Assembly (NCBI GenBank): GCA_964584315.1
Contig: CAZOZO010000010.1
Span: forward strand, 15,530-79,529
DNA length: 64,000 nucleotides
Source: CAXXOK01 sp964584315
GTDB taxonomy: Bacteria > Bacillota > Clostridia > Christensenellales > Aristaeellaceae
Direction of reading: 5' to 3'
Part shown: piece after piece, positions 1 through 8,508 of the stretch
How positions within the stretch are numbered: position 1 is the stretch's first letter
Layout of the letters: every line of letters begins with the position of its first letter
Notes under the pieces: generated by a model
Database searches by the model: none
What the model was told of the DNA's origin: nothing
Seen by the model: only the letters and a program-made list of their open reading frames with translations
Position numbers and translations under genes: made by a program

Positions 1-215
1 TCGTCCAACGCCTCGGTGGCGGCGTAGCCCATGCGCCCGTCCAGCATTCCGCGAAAGCCCAGCCCGCGCGTCATGTGGCTGGCATATTCGGTGATCTCGC
101 CATTCATGGCGGTGGCCTTGAAGCTCTCATCCTCCAGCAGGTAGGCTTCGGCGACCGTAAAGCCCGCCTCGCGGGCGGCAGTCAGCAGCTTGGGGATAAA
201 TTCGTCCGGTTTCAT
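1..215 (-). CDS. pmbA: PmbA/TldE-like protease partner, N-terminal part (truncated by window edge)
   Basis: Only the first 71 or so codons lie in the window; the gene runs off the left edge. The start is an ATG at 215 with AGGAG about 9 nt upstream. The visible N-terminus (MKPDEFIPKLLTAAREAG, then a YLLEDESFKATAMNGEI stretch) fits the PmbA/TldE/TldD fold, in which the early strands carry the self-describing 'sensitive to small peptide modification' domain. In known systems TldD and TldE form a heterodimeric metalloprotease that trims unfolded or modified peptides such as microcins, with TldD holding the zinc site. The gene follows tldD on the same strand, as expected for that pair, but is separated from it by an unusual 249-bp spacer. 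The assignment to the E rather than the D subunit rests mainly on this position. Confidence 0.8.
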   Translation of the reverse strand, partial: MKPDEFIPKLLTAAREAGFTVAEAYLLEDESFKATAMNGEITEYASHMTRGLGFRGMLDGRMGYAATEALD

Positions 216-396
216 GGGTCATTTCACTCCTGTCGTGTGGGTGGAGGGCGGGGGAATGCTGTATGTCAATGCAATCGTGCTGATCAGTGGGAGGGACGGG
301 ATGTCTCCACCCCGCTTGGATGCGTCCCGTGCCGCGCGCAACATGGCGCCTTCGGCGCAGTTGGCGCGCTTGGGGTATGATCGCTGCGGCGGAGAG

Positions 397-445
397 CTGT
401 GGGGCGCTGCCCCACGCCCCGCAAGGGCCATTGGCCCTTGACCCG
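397..445 (-). repeat. Dispersed hairpin repeat, copy A (between tldD and pmbA)
   Basis: Two perfect hairpins lie side by side: CAAGGGCCA / TGGCCCTTG at 422-440 (one-base loop) and GTGGGGC / GCCCCAC at 399-415. On the minus strand the core reads CAAGGGCCAATGGCCCTTG followed by CGGG. The same core recurs at 28312 and at the right end of the window. The rest of the 216-464 spacer holds no gene that I can support. Confidence 0.6.
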
Positions 446-464
446 TATTTTTGTCCTGCCTGCT

Positions 465-1850
465 TTAGGCCCTACCGCCTACCGTCATCTTCTTCACCCG
501 TATCATCGGCTGGCCTACGTTCACCGGCACCGAGCCGCTCACGCTACCGCACATGCCCTGCGCCATTTTCATTTCGCGCCCCACGCGGTCGATCTGCATC
601 AGCACGTCCGCGCCCTTGCCGATCAGCGATGCGCCGCGCACCGGCGTCGTGATGCGCCCGTCCTTCACCAGGTACCCCTCCGCCACCGCGAAGTTGAACC
701 CGCCCGTCGCGGGGTCTACCGAGCCGCCGCCCAGCTTTTTGGCGTACAGCCCGTCGCCCATCGTGGATATCATCTCGCGCTCGTCGTCCTGCCCGGCGGC
801 GATGTAGGTATTGCGCATCCTTGACGTGGGCGCGTAGGCATAGCTCTGCCTGCGGCCGCTGCCCGTGGGCTCCATATCCATGCGCTTGCCGCCCAGCTTG
901 TCGATCATGTAATTTTTCAGCATTCCGTTTTCGATCAGCACCAGCCGCGTGGTGGCCATGCCCTCATCGTCCACGCGCAGGCTGCCCCACTCGTTAGGAA
1001 GGGTTCCGTCGTCCACCGCCGTCACGCAACTAGCGGCGATCTGCTGGCCCAGCTTGCCCGCAAACTCGCTCATGCCAAAGGCCACGCTGGTCGCTTCCAA
1101 ACTGTGCCCGCAGGCCTCGTGGAAGATCACCCCGCCGAAGCCGTTGTCGATCGCCACCGGCATCACGCCTGCGGGGCATTCCGGTGCGTGCAGCATCAGC
1201 CGCGCCGTTTCCGCCGCGTCGCGGCCCACGCGTGCGGGGTCTACCCGCGCGGCAAACAGCTCGTAGCCCATCAGCGCCCCGGGGCCTTCGTGCCCCTGCT
1301 GCTTTTCCTTGCCGTCGCTGGCCACGGCCACGCACGCCATGCGCGTGCGCACGCGGGTGTCCTCCACGTACAGGCCGTCGCTGTTGACGATGATCACATC
1401 CTGCTCGCTGTCAAACAGCGTGCAGCTCACTTGCTCGATCTCCGCGCTCACGCCACGCGCCGCCGCGTCGGCCGCGCGCAAGTAGTCCAGCTTGCGCCTG
1501 GTTTCCGTTTGGCTGGGGTACTGGCGGAACACCTGCGGCGGGGGCATGTCCGGCGTGCTCAGGCCCTTGGCGCGCAGCTGACCCTTGCGCTGGGCGCGCA
1601 CCGCCGATGCCGCCTGCTGGGCGCAGCGCAGCAGGCCCTCTCGGTCGGTATCGTTGGTGTAAGCGTAGATGGCGTTCAGCCCGCTGAAAATGCGGATGCC
1701 CGCGCCATGGATGCGCCCAGAGTTGATCAGCTCCACCTTGCCGCCCAGCAATTGCAGGTTATTGGTGCGCTGATCCTCGTAAAATATCTCCGCAAAATCG
1801 CCGCCCGTAGCAAGGGCCGCGTCCAGCACGTCGCGTGCGTAATCCTTCAT
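465..1850 (-). CDS. tldD: TldD-family zinc metalloprotease
   Basis: This 461-residue protein is the catalytic subunit of the TldD/TldE pair. The diagnostic zinc motif HEACGH (an HExxxH) sits near residue 240 inside FHEACGHSLEA. The C-terminal signature around GMCGSVSG-SVPVNVGQP, which supplies the distal cysteine ligand in this family, is also present. The length matches the usual 450-480 residues. The start at 1850 has AAGGAGG about 10 nt upstream. The pmbA partner follows on the same strand, but 249 bp away with strong hairpins between, so the two may not be expressed at a fixed ratio. No RiPP precursor is visible nearby, so a general peptide-clearing role is the default inference. Confidence 0.93.
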   Translation of the reverse strand: MKDYARDVLDAALATGGDFAEIFYEDQRTNNLQLLGGKVELINSGRIHGAGIRIFSGLNAIYAYTNDTDREGLLRCAQQAASAVRAQRKGQLRAKGLSTPDMPPPQVFRQYPSQTETRRKLDYLRAADAAARGVSAEIEQVSCTLFDSEQDVIIVNSDGLYVEDTRVRTRMACVAVASDGKEKQQGHEGPGALMGYELFAARVDPARVGRDAAETARLMLHAPECPAGVMPVAIDNGFGGVIFHEACGHSLEATSVAFGMSEFAGKLGQQIAASCVTAVDDGTLPNEWGSLRVDDEGMATTRLVLIENGMLKNYMIDKLGGKRMDMEPTGSGRRQSYAYAPTSRMRNTYIAAGQDDEREMISTMGDGLYAKKLGGGSVDPATGGFNFAVAEGYLVKDGRITTPVRGASLIGKGADVLMQIDRVGREMKMAQGMCGSVSGSVPVNVGQPMIRVKKMTVGGRA

Positions 1851-1874
1851 GCTTCAAAATCCTCCTTGGGTGTG

Positions 1875-2516
1875 TCAGGCGAGGATCGTTTCCAGCTTTA
1901 CCTCGCTCAAATCATGCGCGCGGTAGGTGGCGCGGGGGTGCTCCGCGGCGGAGCCAACGCCCAGCGCCTTCATGCCGCCGGCCAGCGCAGCCTCCACGCC
2001 CGCGTCCGCATCCTCCACCACCAGGCAATCCGCGGGCGCAAGTTTCAGCAGCTTCGCGGCCAGCAAAAATACCTCGGGGTCGGGCTTGCTGCGGGATATC
2101 TGGTTGCCGTCCGCCACCGCGTCAAAGTAGTCGCTCAGCCCGATCTGTGCAAGGATGATGGGCGTGTTGCGGCTGGACGAGCCGATGGCCACCTTGACGC
2201 CTTTCTTGCGCAGCGCCTGAAGCACGTCCATCGCGCCGGGCAGGATGTCCGCAGGGGTGAGCTTGCCGATCAGCTCCACGTAATAGGCGTTCTTGCGCGC
2301 GGCCATCGCGTCCTTCTGCGCGGGGGTATAGGTGCGCGTCGCCTTTTCCAGTATAATGTCCAGGCTGTCCATGCGGCTCACGCCGCGCAACCGTTCGTTG
2401 ATATGCCGGTCAAACGCAATGCCTTCCTCGTCCGCCATGCGCTGCCAAGCCAAATAGTGGCAGTCGTCCGTGGAGACGATCACGCCATCCAAATCAAAAA
2501 TCACGCCTTTTACCAT
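1875..2516 (-). CDS. pgmB: HAD hydrolase, beta-phosphoglucomutase type
   Basis: 213 residues, class I HAD fold. Motif I is FDLDGVIVSTD (nucleophile Asp and acid/base Asp), motif II is GSSSRNT, and motifs III and IV are seen as KPDPEVFL and VVEDADAGVEAA. The cap region contains RLRGVSR, typical of beta-phosphoglucomutases, which interconvert beta-glucose-1-phosphate and glucose-6-phosphate after maltose or trehalose phosphorolysis. The start at 2516 is preferred over an upstream in-frame ATG because the protein family begins at MVKGVIFDLDG and GAGAGGA precedes it. The MsmX-type sugar ATPase gene lies divergently next door, which supports a role in sugar use. A related HAD phosphatase cannot be excluded. 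Confidence 0.85.
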   Translation of the reverse strand: MVKGVIFDLDGVIVSTDDCHYLAWQRMADEEGIAFDRHINERLRGVSRMDSLDIILEKATRTYTPAQKDAMAARKNAYYVELIGKLTPADILPGAMDVLQALRKKGVKVAIGSSSRNTPIILAQIGLSDYFDAVADGNQISRSKPDPEVFLLAAKLLKLAPADCLVVEDADAGVEAALAGGMKALGVGSAAEHPRATYRAHDLSEVKLETILA

Positions 2517-2556
2517 GCCAAACCCATCCTCTCGTCGGCTGGTGCCGAGCGTTGTT

Positions 2557-2565
2557 ATTATACCA
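2557..2565 (-). promoter_or_regulatory. Extended -10 promoter for pgmB
   Basis: On the minus strand TGG-TATAAT is a consensus -10 box with an extended TGn. No good -35 lies 17 bp upstream, so it would rely on the extended -10. It is about 45 nt from the pgmB start. Confidence 0.6.
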
Positions 2566-2689
2566 CGCCCCTGCGCGAAATGCATCCCCTGAGGCGCTGC
2601 AACGCTTTCACCCCGTGATCTGGCCCCTGTTTGCCCAGCGTGTACATCGTGTACAAAGCCGTTTCAGAATCTTTGTGACTTTGCACCAT

Positions 2690-2717
2690 TTGCAACCACG
2701 CCGGAAACCGTTATAAT
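2690..2717 (+). promoter_or_regulatory. SigA-type promoter for msmX
   Basis: TTGCAA (2690-2695), a 16-bp spacer and TATAAT (2712-2717). The leader to the start codon is about 57 nt. Confidence 0.75.
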
Positions 2718-2781
2718 AAGCCCATGATGAACGGTATGAACAGCCGACGCCGTTCCAATTAAACGGAGGAGGATCTTTAAA

Positions 2782-3903
<1,122 letters not shown>

Positions 3904-3916
3904 TCCTCCTATCGCA

Positions 3917-3945
3917 GGCCCCCGCGTTTTGCGCGGGGGCCTTTT
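3917..3945 (+). terminator. Rho-independent terminator of msmX
   Basis: Perfect 10-bp stem GGCCCCCGCG / CGCGGGGGCC with a TTTTG loop, followed by TTTT, 14 nt after the stop codon. Confidence 0.92.
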
Positions 3946-4175
3946 CGTGTCGCCATCCGCACAGGCATCGGCCAAAGCTCCACATGCCCGCGACGGCTGG
4001 CCGCCAGCGCCGCTTTGCTTGGTGAGCGCAGAACGTCGCAACCCCCGGCCCCATCCACGGTGACTGCCCACGCATGCCGAGTCGCATCCACCTCCTTCCC
4101 ATGCCGCCGCATTGCGCCCCATGTGCTGTCAAAGTCATCAAACCCTTTTGCCGTCTTGGTTTTATCAACTTTTGA
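3946..4175. other. Gene-free spacer
   Basis: The 230 bp between the msmX terminator and the operator/promoter of the next operon hold no ORF with a credible start site or family match. I see no structured RNA. Confidence 0.6.
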
Positions 4176-4188
4176 TTAGACTGTCTAA
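4176..4188. promoter_or_regulatory. Palindromic operator candidate upstream of the SDR/fusion operon
   Basis: TTAGAC-T-GTCTAA, a perfect inverted repeat of 6-bp arms, ends 9 bp before the -35 box. Its shape suits a dimeric HTH regulator (TetR-like by inference); no regulator gene is adjacent. Confidence 0.5.
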
Positions 4189-4197
4189 CAAAATTGG

Positions 4198-4226
4198 TTG
4201 CAAGAGCCGTGCATTTGCGGTATAAT
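4198..4226 (+). promoter_or_regulatory. SigA-type promoter of the SDR/AMP-ligase-ACP-AOS operon
   Basis: TTGCAA (4198-4203), a 17-bp spacer and TATAAT (4221-4226). The short leader contains a direct repeat of CTGATACC (4242-4260) just before the ribosome binding site. Confidence 0.8.
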
Positions 4227-4272
4227 CTGGCTGTTTATTGTACTGATACCGCACTGATACCGGAGGTACATC

Positions 4273-5109
4273 GTGAACAAGGGAACCGTCTGGGTCATCG
4301 GCGCATCCAGCGGGCTGGGCTTGGCGACGGCGGAAGCCTTCGCGGCCGACGGCTGGCTGGTGGTGTCGGGGGCGCGAAGTTTTCGCGTGCCATCGGCAAA
4401 CGGCCCTGCCGAAAACCGCATCCACACCCTGCCCCTTGACGTGACCGATGCTGCGAGCCGCGAGGCTTTTGCCGCGGAGGCCCTCAAGGCAAGCCCGCGC
4501 GTGGATGCGCTGGTTTACTGCGCCGCCGTGCTGGTGCTGGGCCCATGCGAGCACACCAGCCACGCGGAGTACGAGCGTGTGATGCAGACCAACTTTCTGG
4601 GCATGGTGGCGATGGTGCAACTGGCCTTGCCACACATGCGCGCGCAGGGCGGCGGCAAGGTGGTGCTGTTCAGCTCCATCAACGGGCTGTTGGGCGTGCC
4701 GTTCCAAAGCGCCTACACCGCCAGCAAGCACGCCATCGAGGGCTATGCGGAGTGCCTCGCCATGGAAGCCAGGCCTTTTGGGGTGCAGGTATGCCTGGTG
4801 GAGCCGGGCGACCACCGCGGCGGCAGCCAGCACACGCGCCTGCACGCCGCCGCGCCAGAGGGCGACCCCTACGCCGACGCATGCCGCACGGCCTGCGCCA
4901 TCATCCACCGCGACGAGACGGGCGGGCTCTCGCCCATTCGCCTTGGGCAAAAGGTGGTGCGCAACGTAAACCGCAGGCGCATGCGCTTCCGCCTGCTGGT
5001 CGCCAAGCCTGACCAGCGGCTGGCTGTGCTGATCCACCGCCTGCTGCCCGCGTGGGTGAATTTCGCCATCCTGCGCGACTACTACGGAAAAGGAGGCAAG
5101 CCTTCATGA
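4273..5109 (+). CDS. Short-chain dehydrogenase/reductase, 3-ketosphinganine-reductase-like
   Basis: 278 residues, classical SDR fold. The cofactor loop is GASSGLG (residues 10-16), the structural Asn is in QTNFLG (N107), and the catalytic Ser135, Tyr148 and Lys152 are in FSSING and YTASK. VEPGD follows where the family PG motif sits. The long C-terminal tail, rich in Arg and hydrophobic residues and ending near ILRDYYG, resembles membrane-associated ketosphinganine reductases. The start is GTG at 4273 with GGAGG 6 nt upstream. The stop overlaps the ATG of the downstream fusion gene (ATGA), so the two are translationally coupled. By inference it reduces the 3-keto group of the product of the fused alpha-oxoamine synthase. 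The SDR class is certain; the substrate is not shown. Confidence 0.8.
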   Translation: MNKGTVWVIGASSGLGLATAEAFAADGWLVVSGARSFRVPSANGPAENRIHTLPLDVTDAASREAFAAEALKASPRVDALVYCAAVLVLGPCEHTSHAEYERVMQTNFLGMVAMVQLALPHMRAQGGGKVVLFSSINGLLGVPFQSAYTASKHAIEGYAECLAMEARPFGVQVCLVEPGDHRGGSQHTRLHAAAPEGDPYADACRTACAIIHRDETGGLSPIRLGQKVVRNVNRRRMRFRLLVAKPDQRLAVLIHRLLPAWVNFAILRDYYGKGGKPS

Positions 5110-8100
5110 GCCGGACCGACATTGCCGCTATCAGCAACGCGCTGCGCGCGGATATGCGCCTGAAAACCATTTATGAGATCATCTGCAATTATGGGGATAC
5201 CGAAGCCGCCGTTTGGCTTGAAAACGGTCAGGAGAAAACCTGCACCTTTGCCGACTATGCCCGCGTGACCCGCAACTACGCCGCCGCCCTCCGGGGCATG
5301 GTGGGCGCGGAAACGGGCGCGTATGTGGGCCTCTCCATGGATACCGGCAAGGACTGGTTCCCCACGTTCTGGGGCGTGATCCAGGCGGGCTACAACGCCA
5401 TATTGCTGGATATGTCGCTGGGCGACGATATGGTAAACTACCTGCTTTCGCAAGCCGGCGCGAAGGCGCTGGTGACCACCAAGCCCCGCGAGCTGGCAGG
5501 CGGCGTGAAGCTGGTGGATGCGAAGGCCCTCGCGAATGCGCCCGAAGCCCCCGCCGATTTTGCGCCCGAATACGGCGATCAGGTGGGCCTTTGTACCAGC
5601 GGCACCACGGGCACCAGCCGCATCTTCGTGTATGATGGCCGCGCCATCGTGGAGCAGGTGCTCTCCTCCGAGCTGCTGCACAAGGCGCAAAAGCGCATCC
5701 TCGCGGTGGAACACCGCCGTGCGCTGGCCTTTTTACCCTTCCACCATGTGTTTGGCTTTATGGCCAACGTGATGTGGGTGCCGTTCCTGGGCTACGCGAA
5801 CATCTACCTCGAAAACCGCACCCCGCAGGTCATTTTGGAGACCTCGCAAAAGTGCAAGCCCGATATGCTGATGGCCGTGCCGCTGCTGGCCAACAACTTC
5901 TGCGCCGGGCTTGCGCGCAACCTGCAAAAGCAGAGCCCGCTCAAGCGCGGCCTGTTCAAGGCCATGAAAGGCCTGAGCCTCGGCCTGCAAACCGTGGCGC
6001 CCAGCTTTGGCCTGTTTGTGGCGGAGAAACTGCTCTTCAAGAGCGTGGATGCCAAGCTGTTGGGCACCGGCGTCAAGGTGATCATCCTGGGCGGTAGCCA
6101 CACTCCCAGCGAGCACCTGCGCACGCTGAATGCGCTTGGCTACTACACCGTGTGCGGCTTCGGCATGACCGAGACGGCCGTGACCAGCGTGGAAACCACC
6201 CTGAACCTCAAAAAGCGGGTGAGTGGCTCGGTGGGCAAGCCCCTCAACAACGTCGAGTATCGCGTGACCCCCGGCGAAGCCAAGGGGCGGCGCGGCGAGA
6301 TGCTCATCCGCGGCAACTCCATCCACACCGGCAGGCTGGTGGATGGCAAGCTGCTGCCGCCGGACACGCTGGAGGGCGGCTGGTACCCCACCGGCGATGT
6401 GGTGCGCCTTGAAAAGGGCGACCGCATGTTTGTCGAGGGCCGCTGCAAGGACGTCATTATCAACGAATCCGGCGAGAACGTGTACCCGGACGAGCTGGAG
6501 GACGCTTTCAGCGCCATCGAGGGCGTAGAGCAGTTTACCGTATTGGGCGTGAAGAAGCCCGGCAAAAACCAGCGGTACGAGGATATCGTGCTGGTGATGA
6601 ACGTGGGCGAGCACTACAAGGACGACGCCTACCTTGAGGGCGTGATGCAGAAGGTGCTGGCTGTGAACGCCAAGCTGCCCACGCTCAAGCGCCTGAGCCG
6701 CGTGATCGTAACCCCCGAGAAGCTGCCGTTGGTGAACGGCATCAAGGTCAAGCGCCTTGCCCTCAAATCCATCATCGAGGAGAACAAGCTGGGCTACCGC
6801 GACCTGCGCATGGCCGCGCAGAAGGCCGTGCCTGCCGAGGCGCCCGCCCCCGAAGTGGTCGCCAAGGAGGTCAAGCCCGTAGACCTGCAAATGGAGGAGA
6901 TCAAGCAGAAGGTGCGCGCCCTCTACGCCGACGCGCTCAGCATGGACGCCGCCGCCATACCGGACGACGCGCACTTCATCGACGACCTGCACGGCGACAG
7001 CCTGCAGGTGCTGGCTGCCTCGCTCAAGGCCGAGGAGCAGTTCAGCGTGACCATCCCCGTGGAGGAGTATGGCCGCTGCACCACGGTAAGCGACATGGCG
7101 GCGCTCATCTACGGCAAGCTGAACGGCGTGGGCGCTTATGAGAGCCAGTCCCAGCCGGATGAGGAGATCACGCCCATCCGCCGCTTTGAAGACGCGCCGG
7201 AGTTTATCGCCTTCCAGAAGCGCATGCAGGCGCTCATGCAGGAGGGGGCGGACAACCCCTACTTCGTGTGCCACGAATCGCCCCTGCGCGACACCAGCCT
7301 GATGGCGGGGCACGAGGTGCTCAATTTCGGCAGCTACAACTATGTGGGCATGAGCGGCCGCCCCGAGGTACAGGCCGCCGCCAAGGCCGCCATCGACAAA
7401 TACGGCACCAGCGCCAGCGGCAGCCGCCTGCTGGCGGGTGAAAAGAAGCTGTATCAGGAGCTGGAGCGCGAGCTGGCCGCGTGGAAGCATTCCGAGTCCT
7501 GCTTGGTACTGGTGGGCGGCCACTCTACCAACGTGACCGCGGTGGGCAACTTCTGCGGCAAAAACGACCTGATCGTGTACGACGCGCTGGCGCACAACTC
7601 CATCGAGCAGGGCTGCCGCCTGAGCCGCGCCACCAGCAAGCCCTTCCCCCACAACGACCCCGAGGCGCTGGAGAGCATCCTGCGCACGCAGCGGAACCGC
7701 TACGCCAAGGTGCTGATCATCATTGAGGGCGCGTACAGCATGGATGGCGACATCGCCAACGTGCTCGCCTTTGTGGCGCTCAAGAAGAAGTACGGCTGCT
7801 TCCTGATGGTGGACGAGGCGCACAGTGCCTGCGTGATCGGCCAGACAGGCGGCGGCGTGGACGAGTACTTTGGGTTGGAGCCAAACGACGTGGACATCAA
7901 GATGGGCACGCTATCCAAGGGCCTTGGCGCGTGCGGCGGCTACCTCGCAGGCCCCGCTGCCATCATTGAGTATCTGCGCTATAACCTGCCGGGCTTCGTG
8001 TTCAGCGTGGGCATCTCGCCGCCGCTGGCCGCCGCCACGCTGGAGAGCGTGCGCCAGCTGCAGCACAACCCGCAGATCATGGCGGATATGAAGCGCAACA

Positions 8101-8405
8101 TCGACTGCTTCGTGGCCGAGGCCAAGAAGCGCAATCTGGATATCTGCCTCGCGGGGCACACGGCCATCATCCCCATCCTTGTCGGGCGGGATGAGGATGC
8201 GTTCCTGCTTAGCAACAAGCTGCGCGAGCGCGGCGTGTTCGTGCCCCCGGCGGTGTATCCCGCCGTGCCCAAGAATAAAGCGCGCCTTCGCTTCTGCGTG
8301 ATCAGCGAGCACAAGCCGGAACAGATCGCGCAGGCGCTGGACAGGCTGGTGGTGCTCGCGGACGAGCTGGGCATCGTATTGCCCAAGCGGGTGTACGAAG
8401 GCTGA
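5106..8405 (+). CDS. Tri-domain fusion: fatty-acyl AMP ligase - acyl carrier protein - alpha-oxoamine synthase
   Basis: 1100 residues from the ATG at 5106 (AAGGAGG upstream; ATGA overlap with the SDR). Residues 1 to about 585 are a long-chain acyl-adenylate ligase: TSGTTG (164-169, followed by TSR rather than the usual PKG), GFGMTET (351-357), YPTGD, GRCKDVI and a late Lys in NGIKVKR. Residues about 595-675 are an acyl carrier protein with the phosphopantetheine serine S632 in HGDSLQ. Residues about 700-1100 are a PLP alpha-oxoamine synthase: NFGSYNYVG (740), H830 in DALAHNS, D903 and H906 in DEAHSA, and the Schiff-base lysine K938 in TLSKGLG. This family (serine palmitoyltransferase, AONS, KBL) condenses an amino acid with an acyl thioester, losing CO2. 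Inference: a free fatty acid is activated, loaded on the in-cis ACP and condensed with serine, glycine or alanine, then reduced by the SDR. Sphingolipid gene sets in some Gram-negatives carry these three activities as separate genes. Confidence 0.9.
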   Translation: MSRTDIAAISNALRADMRLKTIYEIICNYGDTEAAVWLENGQEKTCTFADYARVTRNYAAALRGMVGAETGAYVGLSMDTGKDWFPTFWGVIQAGYNAILLDMSLGDDMVNYLLSQAGAKALVTTKPRELAGGVKLVDAKALANAPEAPADFAPEYGDQVGLCTSGTTGTSRIFVYDGRAIVEQVLSSELLHKAQKRILAVEHRRALAFLPFHHVFGFMANVMWVPFLGYANIYLENRTPQVILETSQKCKPDMLMAVPLLANNFCAGLARNLQKQSPLKRGLFKAMKGLSLGLQTVAPSFGLFVAEKLLFKSVDAKLLGTGVKVIILGGSHTPSEHLRTLNALGYYTVCGFGMTETAVTSVETTLNLKKRVSGSVGKPLNNVEYRVTPGEAKGRRGEMLIRGNSIHTGRLVDGKLLPPDTLEGGWYPTGDVVRLEKGDRMFVEGRCKDVIINESGENVYPDELEDAFSAIEGVEQFTVLGVKKPGKNQRYEDIVLVMNVGEHYKDDAYLEGVMQKVLAVNAKLPTLKRLSRVIVTPEKLPLVNGIKVKRLALKSIIEENKLGYRDLRMAAQKAVPAEAPAPEVVAKEVKPVDLQMEEIKQKVRALYADALSMDAAAIPDDAHFIDDLHGDSLQVLAASLKAEEQFSVTIPVEEYGRCTTVSDMAALIYGKLNGVGAYESQSQPDEEITPIRRFEDAPEFIAFQKRMQALMQEGADNPYFVCHESPLRDTSLMAGHEVLNFGSYNYVGMSGRPEVQAAAKAAIDKYGTSASGSRLLAGEKKLYQELERELAAWKHSESCLVLVGGHSTNVTAVGNFCGKNDLIVYDALAHNSIEQGCRLSRATSKPFPHNDPEALESILRTQRNRYAKVLIIIEGAYSMDGDIANVLAFVALKKKYGCFLMVDEAHSACVIGQTGGGVDEYFGLEPNDVDIKMGTLSKGLGACGGYLAGPAAIIEYLRYNLPGFVFSVGISPPLAAATLESVRQLQHNPQIMADMKRNIDCFVAEAKKRNLDICLAGHTAIIPILVGRDEDAFLLSNKLRERGVFVPPAVYPAVPKNKARLRFCVISEHKPEQIAQALDRLVVLADELGIVLPKRVYEG

Positions 8406-8418
8406 GGACGATTATTGC

Positions 8419-8456
8419 AAAGGCGGGCCGAGGGCGAATGCCCGGCCCGCCTTTTT
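8419..8456 (+). terminator. Terminator of the SDR/fusion operon
   Basis: Nested hairpin: AAGGCGGGCC / GGCCCGCCTT enclosing GGGC-GAAT-GCCC, followed by TTTTT. Confidence 0.9.
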
Positions 8457-8458
8457 AT

Positions 8459-8498
8459 GCCAAAAGCGCGCCCCGCAGTTGCAGGGCGCGCTTTTGGC
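8459..8498 (-). terminator. Terminator of the DEAD-box helicase gene
   Basis: Perfect 14-bp arms (GCCAAAAGCGCGCC / GGCGCGCTTTTGGC) just after the helicase stop. The AT-rich stem base makes it likely to work in both directions. Confidence 0.8.
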
Positions 8499-8508
8499 TT
8501 ATTTTCTT

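Noticed and set aside
5733..7823. Long open frame (696 codons) on the minus strand opposite the fusion gene
   Set aside because: It is antisense to a protein with intact motifs throughout; its translation is His/Val/Leu-rich low-information sequence, typical of the third-frame shadow of GC-rich genes.
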